From: DATAEY01 sp045805565
Lineage (GTDB): Bacteria > Actinomycetota > Thermoleophilia > Solirubrobacterales > Solirubrobacteraceae
NCBI GenBank assembly: GCA_045805565.1
Contig: JBJMKZ010000020.1
Coordinates: 73,216-137,215 of the forward strand
DNA: 64,000 bases
Reading direction: 5' to 3'
Part shown: piece by piece, positions 8,493-16,928 of the stretch
How the letters are laid out: every line of letters starts with the position of its first letter
Numbering within the stretch: position 1 is the stretch's first letter
The notes under the pieces: model-generated
What the model was told of the DNA's origin: nothing
Databases searched by the model: none
What the model saw: only the letters and a program-made list of their open reading frames with translations
Program-made: the position numbers and the translations under genes

Positions 8493-8535
8493 GGCGAACC
8501 CGGCGGCGGTCGCGCGTGGGCCGCGGACGCTGGGA

Positions 8536-8541
8536 TAGAGT
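8536..8541 (+). promoter_or_regulatory. -10 box TAGAGT of the cytochrome c-cupredoxin gene
   Basis: TAGAGT, nine bases before the ATG at 8551; leaderless arrangement. Confidence 0.6.
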
Positions 8542-8550
8542 TCCGCGCCC

Positions 8551-9285
8551 ATGCGGCTGGTCGCGACCGGATCGGCATCCCGCCTCAGCCGGCCCGCCGG
8601 CCTGGGCCTCGGTGCCGCCGTGCTGGTCGCGCTCGGCGGCTGCCAGGTCAAGCAGGGGCAGCCCGACCTGGTGAACGGCAAGCGGCTGTTCGTCTCCAAG
8701 TGCGGCTCGTGCCACGTCCTCGGCCGGGCCGGCACCAAGGGTCAGGTGGGACCCAACCTCGACCACGCGTTCCAGGCGGCCCTGGGCAGCGGCTTCGGAC
8801 GCAGCTCGGTGCGGGGGATCGTCGACAAGCAGATCCTGTATCCGGCGCGCACCGGCCAGATGCCGGCCAAGCTGGTGACGGGACGCAACGCCCAGGACGT
8901 GGCCGCGTATGTCGCGGCGGTGGTGGCCAGGCCCGGCAAGGACACCGGCGCCCTGGCCACCGCGGTGGGCGGCGGCCAGAAGCCGCTGGCGGTGGCGAAG
9001 GGCGGAAAGCTCGATATCCCCGCCGACCCCAATGGCCAGCTGCTGTTCACGTTCAAGGACGCGCAGGCCAAGCCCGGCTCGGTGTCGATCAGCTCACCCA
9101 ACAAGTCGTCGGTCGCCCACAACATCGCCATCCAGGGCCCCGGCGCCAATCAGGTGGGGCCCATAGGGCAGGGCGGCCATGTGTCCACCATCCGGGTCAC
9201 GCTCAAGCCCGGGAGCTACACCTTCTACTGCAGTGTCGACGCCCACCGCCAGGGCGGCATGATGGGCAAGCTGACCGTCAAGTAG
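8551..9285 (+). CDS. Cytochrome c-cupredoxin fusion lipoprotein
   Basis: A 244-residue exported electron carrier. The signal peptide ends in a lipobox with Cys31. A class I cytochrome c domain follows, with heme motif CGSCH at 51-55 and the likely axial Met104 in TGQMPAKL. After a Lys/Gly-rich linker comes a plastocyanin-like cupredoxin domain from about 150 to 244. Its type 1 copper ligands are H190 (VAHNIAI), C227, H232 and M237 or M238 (FYCSVDAHRQGGMMG). It faces ctaG and the ctaD/C operons. By context it may hand electrons to the terminal oxidases, which lack a fused cytochrome c on subunit II. The stop overlaps the convergent ctaG gene by eight bases. Confidence 0.9.
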   Translation: MRLVATGSASRLSRPAGLGLGAAVLVALGGCQVKQGQPDLVNGKRLFVSKCGSCHVLGRAGTKGQVGPNLDHAFQAALGSGFGRSSVRGIVDKQILYPARTGQMPAKLVTGRNAQDVAAYVAAVVARPGKDTGALATAVGGGQKPLAVAKGGKLDIPADPNGQLLFTFKDAQAKPGSVSISSPNKSSVAHNIAIQGPGANQVGPIGQGGHVSTIRVTLKPGSYTFYCSVDAHRQGGMMGKLTVK

Positions 9286-10192
9286 CGCCGTGCCCCTCGA
9301 GCCGGGCGCGCAGCTCGGCGCCGCGCCCGGCGGCCACCGCGCGAGCCGCCCGCCGCTCGTCCAGCGGCACGCGGCGCGCGGCGGCCAGCTCCAGCAGCTC
9401 CTGACGCTCCTGGCTCTCGCGGGCACTGCGCAGGAAAAGCCACGCGAAGAGCCCGAGGGTCAGGAAGCTGCCCTCGACCATCATGATCCCGCCGGCCGCG
9501 GCCTGGTCGTCCAGCGCCGTGATGCCCCAGCCCGCGGCGCCGGCGTGGTAGTAGGGATAGAAGACGGTGGCCGACCACAGCAGGACGTTGGCCAGCACCG
9601 CGCCCGCCATGCGCACGCCGATGATATAGCCGAGGCGTCCGAGGTTGCCGAACCAGTCCGGCTTCGGCAGCGGGCCCAGCAGCGCCATCCACATGTTGAC
9701 CCCGAAGGCGAGGAACATCGCGTGCTCGAGGGCGTGGACGGTGGAGTGACGCAACGCCGCCTGGTAGAGCGCCGGCAGGTGCCATAGGTAGAGATCCACC
9801 GCCCACAGGGGCAGGGCGACCAGCGGGTGGGCGAGCGCCCGCAACCGTCCCAGGACCGGCAGCGAGAGCAGCGGCGCCAGCATCGGACCGCTCAGGCCGA
9901 GCACCAGCAGCAGAGCGCCGACGTCGGCCAGCAGCAGGTGCTGGACCATGTGGGCGAGCAGCAGCTGTTCGCTGAGCTCGTCGAGCGGAGGGCTCACCGC
10001 GACGACGGCCATGACCAGCCCCGCCGCGAAGCAGGCGATGCGCCAGCGCGCCACCGGGCGGCCCTGGGCGGCCAGCCTGCGGGCGCGCCGCCGGTAGCCC
10101 CACGCACAGACCAGGGCCACGAGGAAGGGAGGAAGCGCCTCGCCCAGGTGCGAGGTCAGCTCGACGCTGGCGAGGGAAGGCGCTGCGATCAC
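9278..10192 (-). CDS. ctaG: CtaG-type cytochrome oxidase assembly protein
   Basis: Integral membrane protein of 304 residues of the caa3_CtaG family, which helps copper loading of cytochrome c oxidase. About seven helices are visible, with the conserved segments LLAHMVQHLLL, DLYLWHLPALYQAAL, HALEHAMFL and WSATVFYPYYHAG, rich in His and Met-neighbour residues. The GTG at 10192 is chosen because it is seven bases after TACCCT and gives the family N-terminus; the open frame further upstream encodes no membrane-like sequence. It is the last gene of the ctaC1 operon direction and its 3' end overlaps the cytochrome c fusion gene. Confidence 0.88.
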   Translation of the reverse strand: MIAAPSLASVELTSHLGEALPPFLVALVCAWGYRRRARRLAAQGRPVARWRIACFAAGLVMAVVAVSPPLDELSEQLLLAHMVQHLLLADVGALLLVLGLSGPMLAPLLSLPVLGRLRALAHPLVALPLWAVDLYLWHLPALYQAALRHSTVHALEHAMFLAFGVNMWMALLGPLPKPDWFGNLGRLGYIIGVRMAGAVLANVLLWSATVFYPYYHAGAAGWGITALDDQAAAGGIMMVEGSFLTLGLFAWLFLRSARESQERQELLELAAARRVPLDERRAARAVAAGRGAELRARLEGHGAT

Positions 10193-10196
10193 GCAC

Positions 10197-10928
10197 TCAA
10201 GGGTACGGCGCGCCACTGGCCCGGCCCCGGCCGTCACCCGGCTCAGCGGACCAGGCCGAGCGCAGCGCCCGGGCCAGGAGCAGCGGGACGCCGACCGCCA
10301 CCAGCGCCGCCAGCAGCCAGAACGTCCACGCCCCCACCACCGGCGGGTGAAACAGGGCCGCCCGCGCAAAGGCGGCGGGCAGCTCCTCCAGCAGCGAGAT
10401 CGGCCGCTCGCGCAGGAATATGAGCTGGAGGTTGCCGCCCGCCGGGCGCTGCCCGCGCCCGCCGGCCTCGAGATCGCTCTGCGACGACTTGGTGACCGAG
10501 GTCCCCACCAGCTGCACCGGCGCAGCGCCGGCGTTGTCCAGGCAGACGTCGATGTCCCGACCGCTGCGCACCCGCCCGACCTCCGCCGTCGCGGGGGCCC
10601 CCGGCGCGTCGATCCGCGTCCGGTATCCGGCGGGGACGCGCCCGACCCTGATCACGCCGCCGCTGCGGTGTTCGAGCACCGAGACGCCCAGCGCCGGTCC
10701 CGGACGCCCGCCGGTGTCGGTGGCGGGGGCCACCAGCCCGAAGCGCTCGATCACCGGGATCCGGCGCTGGCAGGCCCGCTGACCGGGCGTCAGGGTGGCC
10801 ACCGCCTGACGCGGCGCCACCCCGTTGGTGAAGGCCAGCCGGCGCTGGTCGGTGGCCAGCACGATCACCGCGGCGATCACCACCGCCGCGGCGCCGCCGA
10901 GCAGCAGAGCCCTGGCGCCCCTAGGCAT
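10197..10928 (-). CDS. Two-helix membrane protein, function unknown
   Basis: 243 residues. One helix near the N-terminus (LLLGGAAAVVIAAVIVLA) and one near the C-terminus (WTFWLLAALVAVGVPLLLA) flank an extracytoplasmic domain of about 150 residues. That domain has two cysteines (QRACQRR and DVCLDNAG) and a predicted beta-rich core. Its start overlaps the end of the DUF2142 gene by eight bases, so the two are translationally coupled and probably act together, perhaps in export or assembly of a surface glycan. Confidence 0.7.
   Translation of the reverse strand: MPRGARALLLGGAAAVVIAAVIVLATDQRRLAFTNGVAPRQAVATLTPGQRACQRRIPVIERFGLVAPATDTGGRPGPALGVSVLEHRSGGVIRVGRVPAGYRTRIDAPGAPATAEVGRVRSGRDIDVCLDNAGAAPVQLVGTSVTKSSQSDLEAGGRGQRPAGGNLQLIFLRERPISLLEELPAAFARAALFHPPVVGAWTFWLLAALVAVGVPLLLARALRSAWSAEPGDGRGRASGAPYP
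10200..10205 (-). promoter_or_regulatory. -10 box TACCCT of ctaG
   Basis: TACCCT on the minus strand inside the end of the preceding gene, seven bases before the ctaG GTG; suggests an internal leaderless promoter. Confidence 0.5.
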
Positions 10929-12345
10929 AGAACCTGCCGACCACGATCCCCAGCGAGAACACCTGCAGGGCGAACAGCGCGACCAGCAGGGCGCTCACCG
11001 CCATGGGCCGGCGAGCGCGGGGCAGGTTGGCGAGAGCCGCGGCGACCGCCAGGCCGCCGATCGGCAGCAGCGGGAGCAGGTAGCGGCCCTGCAGCAGCGA
11101 GAGGTGGATGTCGAGGAACTGGCGGTACTCCGCCCAGTGGAGACCCACTACCAGCGCCCCGGCCGCCGTGCCCAGGAACGCCAGGACGCCAAGTCCGACC
11201 CGGAAGCGCCGGCGCACCAGCGCCACCGCGGCGCCCGCCGCGATGACCGCGCATCCCACGGCGATGGAAGCGTAAGCCGCCGACGGGAGCAGCAGCTCCG
11301 CCCAGCCGAAGTTCCCCCAGCCGCTCTTGATCCAGACGTCGTAGCCCCAGAAGGCGGCCAGGTTGCGGACCGGCGTCTGGAACGGCAGGTTGGGGAGATA
11401 GGCCTGCCACAGATAGGACGCGAAGCCACGCAGGCTGGAATGCCCGCCGCCCGACAGGCCGCGCGCGAGGCGGTCGCCGGCCCCGCTGACCACCACCGCC
11501 GCCACCGCCACCCCCACCAGCGTGACGAGCGCGGCCACGCGGCCCAGGCTCGGCGACCCCCGACGCAGGACCCGCCGGGCGCCGAGCGCCAGCACCACCG
11601 CGACCGCCGGCAGGAGCCCGAACGAGCTGGCCTTGATCAGCAGCGCCGCCAGGGTCGCCGCCAGCAGGGCCAGCACGCCGCCCAGGGTCGGTCCGCGGGT
11701 CGCCAGCCGCACGCCGAGCCACAGGGCGAGCGCCCAGACCGCGATCATCCCCGCGTCGGGGTTGACGGCGGCGCTGATCGCGGTGGCGCCCGGGTGCAGC
11801 CCCACGAAGGCGGCCGCCGGAAGCTGGGCCAGGCGGTCGCCGCCGGTCAGCTCGCCGACCATCAGCCAGCTGGCCACGACCGCGATGGCCAGCAGGACCA
11901 CCGACCAGAGCCGCATCGCATACCACCGCGTGAACAGCCCGGCGCCCGCGGTGGCGCGGTAGGCGATCGCCTCCCAGGCGTAGTAGAGCGGCGGATTCCC
12001 GCCCGCGGAGTTGGAGACGCCGCCGTCGCGGCGGGCGCTCGCCGGCAGCCGGCGCTGGCGCTCGCGCCAGCGTGCGAAGGCCGCCGCTCGCCACTCCGGC
12101 CGGACGGACGGCTGGTAGATCGGCGCCTCGTAGTTGGACAGCCTGCGCGCGAGCTTCTGCTCGGTGGAGAACACGTCGTGGCCGCGACGCGCCTCCCGGA
12201 TGGCCTTGTGACCGGTCTCCGCGAGCGTCTGGACGTAGGCGACGTGGACCGGCTCGTCCGGCGTCTCGGCGGGCGGCACCAGCAGTGCCCATGCCACGCC
12301 GGTCACCAGCACGGCGCCCAGCAGCGCGCGCAGGGGCGTCGGCAC
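10921..12345 (-). CDS. DUF2142-type polytopic membrane protein, GT-C-like
   Basis: 474 residues with about eleven to twelve helices. The motif PPAETPDEPVHVAYVQ just after helix 1 resembles the acidic active-site loop of GT-C lipid-linked glycosyltransferases, and QGRYLLPLLP near the C-terminus is typical of DUF2142 proteins. A large hydrophilic loop with NPPLYYAWEAIAYR follows helix 1. Likely transfers or polymerises a sugar on the outer face of the membrane; substrate unknown. It is located between subunit III and ctaG, which may only reflect co-transcription. The start is the first GTG in frame. Confidence 0.75.
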   Translation of the reverse strand: MPTPLRALLGAVLVTGVAWALLVPPAETPDEPVHVAYVQTLAETGHKAIREARRGHDVFSTEQKLARRLSNYEAPIYQPSVRPEWRAAAFARWRERQRRLPASARRDGGVSNSAGGNPPLYYAWEAIAYRATAGAGLFTRWYAMRLWSVVLLAIAVVASWLMVGELTGGDRLAQLPAAAFVGLHPGATAISAAVNPDAGMIAVWALALWLGVRLATRGPTLGGVLALLAATLAALLIKASSFGLLPAVAVVLALGARRVLRRGSPSLGRVAALVTLVGVAVAAVVVSGAGDRLARGLSGGGHSSLRGFASYLWQAYLPNLPFQTPVRNLAAFWGYDVWIKSGWGNFGWAELLLPSAAYASIAVGCAVIAAGAAVALVRRRFRVGLGVLAFLGTAAGALVVGLHWAEYRQFLDIHLSLLQGRYLLPLLPIGGLAVAAALANLPRARRPMAVSALLVALFALQVFSLGIVVGRFYA

Positions 12346-12461
12346 ATCGTCCAGGCGGGCCAGCAGCGAGCGCCGGACCGGTCGCCGCAGCGGAACCGGC
12401 CCCGTGGTGCCGGCGCTGCGGGAGGGGGCCGAGATCAGCCGCAGATGGCGCGGCGGGCGGC

Positions 12462-12572
12462 TCAGAGGATCGCCCGCCCCACCAGCACGAGCACCACGAC
12501 CACGGCCGCGGTGACGGCCACGTAGATCAGGAACCGGAAGGCCTCGGCCTCCGAGCGCAGGGGATTGAGCAT
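12462..12572 (-). CDS. 36-residue single-helix membrane protein
   Basis: Reads MLNPLRSEAEAFRFLIYV, then a hydrophobic helix of about 20 residues ending VGRAIL. It lies 17 bases downstream of subunit III in the same direction. A basic/acidic amphipathic lead of 14 residues precedes the helix. Size, topology and position suggest a small accessory subunit of the oxidase or an assembly peptide, but no known family is recognised. Confidence 0.6.
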   Translation of the reverse strand: MLNPLRSEAEAFRFLIYVAVTAAVVVVLVLVGRAIL

Positions 12573-12589
12573 GGCGAGCGGGGGAGCGA

Positions 12590-13192
12590 CTACAGGATGT
12601 AGATCGTGGTGTAGACGATGATCCACATCACGTCCACGAAGTGCCAGTAGATGCCCGGGACCTCGACGCCCCGGTGCTCCCCCGACGAGTAGTGCCCCCG
12701 GAAAGCCCGCATCGTGACCATCGACAGCAGCAGTAGGCCGATGCACACGTGGGCGCCGTGCAGTCCGGTCAGCCCGTAGAAGATCGAGCCCTGGGCGCTG
12801 TCATGGGGGGCGTAGCCGAGATTGACGTACTCGTTGACCTGGAGGAACAGGAAGGTGATGCCCAGCAGCAGGGTGGAGAGGATCCCCGCCTTCAACCCGA
12901 AGCGGTTGCCGTTGCGGATCGACGTCTGGGCCCAGTGCATGGTGAACGATGAGGAGATCAGCACCGCGGTGTTGACCGCCACCGGACCCGTCGGGATCTC
13001 CTGTCCCGGCGCGGGCCACGGGTCTCCCTGCACCACCCGGATGAAGAAGTAGGCGGTGAAGAAGGCGCCGAAGATCATCACCTCGCTGATGATGAAAAGG
13101 AGCATCCCGAGCAGCTGCGGCTCCACCCGAGACGAGCGGTGCGGCTCGGGGGGATGCTCGGCGTGGGCGTGGGCGACGGCGGCGGCTTCCAT
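12590..13192 (-). CDS. ctaE: Cytochrome c oxidase subunit III
   Basis: 200 residues, five helices, the short form found with caa3-type oxidases. Characteristic stretches are LLGMLLFIISEVMIFGAFF, NTAVLISSSFTMHWAQ, LTGLHGAHVCIGL and VEVPGIYWHFVDVMWIIVY, which includes the conserved Glu and His. The ATG at 13192 overlaps the stop of the universal-stress-like gene (TGATG), so it is translationally coupled to it. This is the only subunit III gene in the window although there are two subunit I genes. Confidence 0.95.
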   Translation of the reverse strand: MEAAAVAHAHAEHPPEPHRSSRVEPQLLGMLLFIISEVMIFGAFFTAYFFIRVVQGDPWPAPGQEIPTGPVAVNTAVLISSSFTMHWAQTSIRNGNRFGLKAGILSTLLLGITFLFLQVNEYVNLGYAPHDSAQGSIFYGLTGLHGAHVCIGLLLLSMVTMRAFRGHYSSGEHRGVEVPGIYWHFVDVMWIIVYTTIYIL

Positions 13193-14025
13193 CAGCCGGC
13201 CACCTCGGCGCGGTCGCCCGCCATCACGTGCTCGACGGGAATCGGTGTCGATTCGCGCAGGCGCTCGAGCAGGTCGCCGCGCAGCCACGCCGACCGCGCT
13301 GGCGCGAAGGTGGACACCACGACCTCGTCGACGTGGAAGGCCTGCAGCGCGTTCATCGTGGCGGTATAGGGATCTGGGTCACCGATCATCCCGGCGCACA
13401 ACACGCCGGCGGAGCGCATGGAGGCCAGCGTGTGATCGAGGTGGCGACGCGCCTCGAGGGCCGCCTCGCCGGCCCCGCTGGACTGGGGCATGACCACGAT
13501 GAACAGGTCAGGATCCTCCGACTCCTCGGCTTTCTCCCTCAGCCGCGAGATCAGCTGTTGGCTCTCGGCGGTCTGGTTGGCCACCACCAGGGTGACCCGG
13601 GACGTCAAGCCGTCCTCGCGGATGTCGGTGACGATGTGCTGCACGGGAAGGCCCGAGGCGTCGGCGATTCGATCGACCAGGTCGCGCCGCAGCCATCCCG
13701 ACCGGCTGGCCGGATGGGTGGAGACGATCACCTCGTCCGCGCGGTACTGGTCGACGGCGTCCATGGTCGCCGCGAACGGGTCGGGGTCGCCGATGTCGCC
13801 CACCACGTCGATTCCCTCCGCCGCCATGAACTGGCGCGCGAGCTCCACCCGCACCTCGGCGGCGTCGCGGACCGCCTCGTCGTAGATCACGGCGCCGTGG
13901 CGCGGGCGGCTCTGGGGAACGACCAGGAAGAACCGGGCGTCGCCGCGAGCCGCGCGCTCGCGGACGGCCTCGAGCAGGGCCCGTCCGCCGATCGTCTCGT
14001 TGGCGACGACCAGGACGTTGGCCAT
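13192..14025 (-). CDS. Tandem universal-stress-like protein
   Basis: 277 residues made of two homologous halves. The first half begins VLVVANETIGG and has FFLVVPQS; the second begins VTLVVANQTAES and has LFIVVMPQSSG. Each half has DEVIVSTHPASRSGWLRRDL or DEVVVSTFAPARSAWLRGDL. This fits a duplicated nucleotide-binding alpha/beta fold of the universal stress protein type, though the usual G-2x-G-9x-G loop is not obvious. It sits between subunit I and subunit III genes and overlaps ctaE, so it may sense energy state in relation to the oxidase. The ATG at 14025 is chosen because upstream codons encode only Pro/Arg-rich sequence. Confidence 0.75.
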   Translation of the reverse strand: MANVLVVANETIGGRALLEAVRERAARGDARFFLVVPQSRPRHGAVIYDEAVRDAAEVRVELARQFMAAEGIDVVGDIGDPDPFAATMDAVDQYRADEVIVSTHPASRSGWLRRDLVDRIADASGLPVQHIVTDIREDGLTSRVTLVVANQTAESQQLISRLREKAEESEDPDLFIVVMPQSSGAGEAALEARRHLDHTLASMRSAGVLCAGMIGDPDPYTATMNALQAFHVDEVVVSTFAPARSAWLRGDLLERLRESTPIPVEHVMAGDRAEVAG

Positions 14026-14133
14026 CAGGCGATCGATTCCGCGGCCGCGTGCGTGCGGGGGCGCGGAAGGTAGTGCCACCGGCTTTGCCGCCGGTGCCGC
14101 CAGATGTGCGGGGTCGTGGAATCGGTCATCCGG

Positions 14134-16041
14134 TCACTCAACTCCGGGATGGCTCGCGGAAGCGACGCTCCCGGCCGCCGCCGGCTTGGGCTCGGGCGCC
14201 TTCTTGAACACGCCGTGCACCGCGCCGGGCACGCCGTACTCGTACGGTCCGCCGACCACCGTGGGCACCGTGTCGAAGTTGAAGATCGGCGGCGGGGAGG
14301 AGACCTGCCACTCCAGGGTCAGCCCCCGCCACGGGTTCGCCTCGGCCCGGGGCCCGTGGCGCCATGAGGCGACCATGTTGTAGACGAACACCAGCGTGCT
14401 CAGCCCGACGAAGAACGAGGCGATCGAGATGAACAGGTTCCAGCCCGCGAATTTCTCGGCGTAATCGGCCACCCGGCGCGGCATTCCCTCCAGCCCGATC
14501 ACGTGCATCGGTCCGAACGTCAGGTTGAACCCGATGAACGTCATCCAGAAGTGGATCTTCCCGAGCGTCTCGTCGTACATCCGGCCCGTCATCTTCGGGA
14601 ACCAGTAGTAGACGCCCGCGAAGATGGTGAACAGCGACCCGCCGAACAGGACGTAGTGGATGTGGGCCACCACGAAGTAACTGTCCGAGACATGGATGAC
14701 GATCGGGATCATGGCCAGCATCACGCCGCTGATCCCACCCAGCACGAACATGGTCAGGAAGCCCAGCGCGAACAGCATCGGCGTGTCGAGGTGGAGCACG
14801 CCGCGCCACAGCGTCGCCAGCCAGGAGAAGACCTTGATCCCGGTCGGGACGGCGATGATCGCGGTGGTGATCATCATCGGGACCCGGATCCACGGCTGCA
14901 TCCCCGACACGAACATGTGGTGGGCCCACACGGTGAATCCCAGCAGCACGATCGCCAGCAGCGAGAAGGCCATCATGCGGTAGCCGAAGATCGGCTTGCG
15001 TGCCTTCACCGCGAGGATCTCGCTGATGATCCCGAATCCCGGCAGCATCATGATGTAGACCGCCGGGTGGGAGTAGAACCAGAAGATGTGCTGGTAGCTG
15101 AGCACGTCGCCGCCGTGTCCGGCCTGGAAGAAGTCGAACCCGAGGGCGCGGTCGAGCAGGACCAGGAACTGTGAGGCGGCGATGAACGGCGTGGCGATGA
15201 CGACCAGCAGGGAGGTCGAGAAGTTCGCCCACACCAGCAGCGGCATGCGCCAGAAGGACATGCCCGGCGCGCGCATGGTGATGATCGTGACCAGGAAGTT
15301 CAGCGCCGTGGCGACCGACGACGCGCCCGCGAACTGCACCGCGACGGTGAAGAACAGCTGGCCCAGCGGGGCCTCGGTCGACAGCGGCGCATAGGCGGTC
15401 CAGCCGGTGGCGAACGAACCGCCGGGCACCAGGAACGAGGCCACCATCATGATCCCGGCGATGGGCAGCAGCCAGTACGAGAGGGCGTTCAGGCGCGGGA
15501 ACGCCATGTCGGGCGCCCCGATCATCAGGGGCAGCACGAAGTTGGCCAGGCCGGCGAACACCGGGATGACGAACAGGAAGATCAGCAGCGAGGCGTGGAC
15601 CGAGAACAGCCCGTTGAAGGTGTCCGAGTCCACGAACTGCATTCCCGGCCGCGCCAGCTCGGCCCGCATGAGCATGGCCAGCACGCCGCCGACGAGCAGG
15701 AAGAAGAACGAGGTGACCGTGTACTGGATCCCGATCACCTTGTGGTCGGTGTTGACCCGGAAGTAGTCGCGCCACGAGCGGGCGCCATGGCCCGAGTGGT
15801 CCTCCGGCCGGGTCGGGCGGCCGGCAGCCCAGTAGAACCAGTAGTCGAACGCGCCCAGCCCGATCAGGAAGAACAGCGGCGCCCCGATCAGGGCGACGAT
15901 GGTGATCGCGTTGCCGTCGACGAGGGGCTGGAAGCCGTACAGCGCGCGGACCAGCGTCGTGAGTCCGAAGCAGAAGACGACGCCCACGAAGAAGCCGAGG
16001 CCCCCGCGCAGGAGTCCCGGAGCGCGCAGCCTGGCAACCAT
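14134..16041 (-). CDS. ctaD: Heme-copper oxidase subunit I, A2-type (YSHP)
   Basis: Catalytic subunit of a proton-pumping oxygen reductase; 635 residues, with two extra N-terminal helices before the core begins near NTDHKVIGIQY. The low-spin heme ligand is in LFSVHASLLIF. CuB and the cross-linked tyrosine lie in FWFYSHPAVYI, the two His in VWAHHMFVSG, and the heme ligands in YFVVAHIHYVLFGG. The K-channel lysine is in VPTGIKVFSW. The glutamate of the D-channel (GHPEVY) is replaced by Ala and the Tyr-Ser pair is present, the A2 signature. A Shine-Dalgarno AGGAGG precedes the ATG. It lies 20 bases after ctaC. Confidence 0.95.
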   Translation of the reverse strand: MVARLRAPGLLRGGLGFFVGVVFCFGLTTLVRALYGFQPLVDGNAITIVALIGAPLFFLIGLGAFDYWFYWAAGRPTRPEDHSGHGARSWRDYFRVNTDHKVIGIQYTVTSFFFLLVGGVLAMLMRAELARPGMQFVDSDTFNGLFSVHASLLIFLFVIPVFAGLANFVLPLMIGAPDMAFPRLNALSYWLLPIAGIMMVASFLVPGGSFATGWTAYAPLSTEAPLGQLFFTVAVQFAGASSVATALNFLVTIITMRAPGMSFWRMPLLVWANFSTSLLVVIATPFIAASQFLVLLDRALGFDFFQAGHGGDVLSYQHIFWFYSHPAVYIMMLPGFGIISEILAVKARKPIFGYRMMAFSLLAIVLLGFTVWAHHMFVSGMQPWIRVPMMITTAIIAVPTGIKVFSWLATLWRGVLHLDTPMLFALGFLTMFVLGGISGVMLAMIPIVIHVSDSYFVVAHIHYVLFGGSLFTIFAGVYYWFPKMTGRMYDETLGKIHFWMTFIGFNLTFGPMHVIGLEGMPRRVADYAEKFAGWNLFISIASFFVGLSTLVFVYNMVASWRHGPRAEANPWRGLTLEWQVSSPPPIFNFDTVPTVVGGPYEYGVPGAVHGVFKKAPEPKPAAAGSVASASHPGVE

Positions 16042-16061
16042 CTACCTGTCCTCCTTCTGGC

Positions 16062-16823
16062 TCATGACGGCTGACCGCCGACTCTCGCCGAGGCGGTCGT
16101 CGCCGATCCCTGGCGGCTCGCCCAGGCCTGGAAGCTCGCGGCCGGCAGCACGTGCGCAGTCTGGCGCATCGCCGCGTGGCCAAGTCCGCACAGCTCGGCG
16201 CAGACGACACTGTAGTCGCCGATGCGGGTTGGGTTGACCCGGTACTTGGTCGTGATGCCCGGGACGGCGTCGATCTTGAGCCGGAACGCGGGCACCCAGA
16301 AGTCGTGGATCACGTCCTTGGACCGGACGTGAAACTCGACCGGGCGGCCCTTGGCCAGGTACAGCTGGTCGGAGCTGATCGACTTCCCGCCCGGGCCGGC
16401 GCCCGGGTACTCGAAGGTCCAGGTGAACTGCTGCCCGGTGACATTGACCACCATCTCGTTGGCCGGCTTGCGCTCGATCTGGGTGAGGACCACATAGGCG
16501 TACGAGCACAGTCCGACCAGCAGAATGGCGGGGACCGCCGTCCAGATCACCTCCAGCGCGGTGTTGCCGTGGATCGGCGGACCGTCCTTGAGCTCCTCGC
16601 CCGGCCTCATGCGGAACTTCCAGACCGAGAACAGGACGACCACCTCGACGAGCACGAAGATCGGCACCGAGGCGACCAGCAGCACGTCGTAGAGGTCGTC
16701 GATCTGGTGTGCCTGGCTGTCGGCTGCCACCGGGAACCAGTTGATCGCCAGGGCGACGGCGATCCCGATCGCGGAGGCGATCGCCCCGATGATCAACATC
16801 TGGGCGAGCTGGTGTCTACGCAA
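16062..16823 (-). CDS. ctaC: Cytochrome c oxidase subunit II (partner of A2-type subunit I)
   Basis: 253 residues: two helices, then the CuA domain facing the outside. The CuA ligands are the His in DVIHDFWVP and the Cys/His/Met set in CAELCGLGHAAM; the Trp/aromatic stretch GQQFTWTFEYP is also present. No cytochrome c domain is fused to the C-terminus. The TTG at 16823 is used here; an ATG eight codons later is an alternative. Upstream, TAGGAT and a ten-codon open frame overlap the TTG start. Confidence 0.92.
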   Translation of the reverse strand: MRRHQLAQMLIIGAIASAIGIAVALAINWFPVAADSQAHQIDDLYDVLLVASVPIFVLVEVVVLFSVWKFRMRPGEELKDGPPIHGNTALEVIWTAVPAILLVGLCSYAYVVLTQIERKPANEMVVNVTGQQFTWTFEYPGAGPGGKSISSDQLYLAKGRPVEFHVRSKDVIHDFWVPAFRLKIDAVPGITTKYRVNPTRIGDYSVVCAELCGLGHAAMRQTAHVLPAASFQAWASRQGSATTASARVGGQPS

Positions 16824-16856
16824 GGCTCGAAGCGGGCAGTCGCATGACCGAGCGGC

Positions 16857-16862
16857 ATCCTA
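16857..16862 (-). promoter_or_regulatory. -10 box TAGGAT of the ctaC1 operon
   Basis: TAGGAT on the minus strand, eleven bases before an ATG that opens a ten-codon leader frame (ending at 16816) overlapping the TTG start of ctaC. Confidence 0.5.
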
Positions 16863-16889
16863 GCGCCCGCCCGCCGTCCTTCTTCGCGT

Positions 16890-16895
16890 TAGGAT
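16890..16895 (+). promoter_or_regulatory. -10 box TAGGAT of the CBS gene
   Basis: TAGGAT facing right, about 30 bases before the ATG at 16929, leaving a short leader with the Shine-Dalgarno GAGGGAGG. Confidence 0.5.
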
Positions 16896-16928
16896 TGCGT
16901 CAAACGTTGCAATAGAGAGGGAGGCTGC

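Noticed and set aside
10825..12525. 566-residue open frame on the plus strand
   Set aside because: Antisense to the DUF2142-type gene; composition is Gln/Arg/Gly-rich without any motif, while the minus-strand frame has clear helices.
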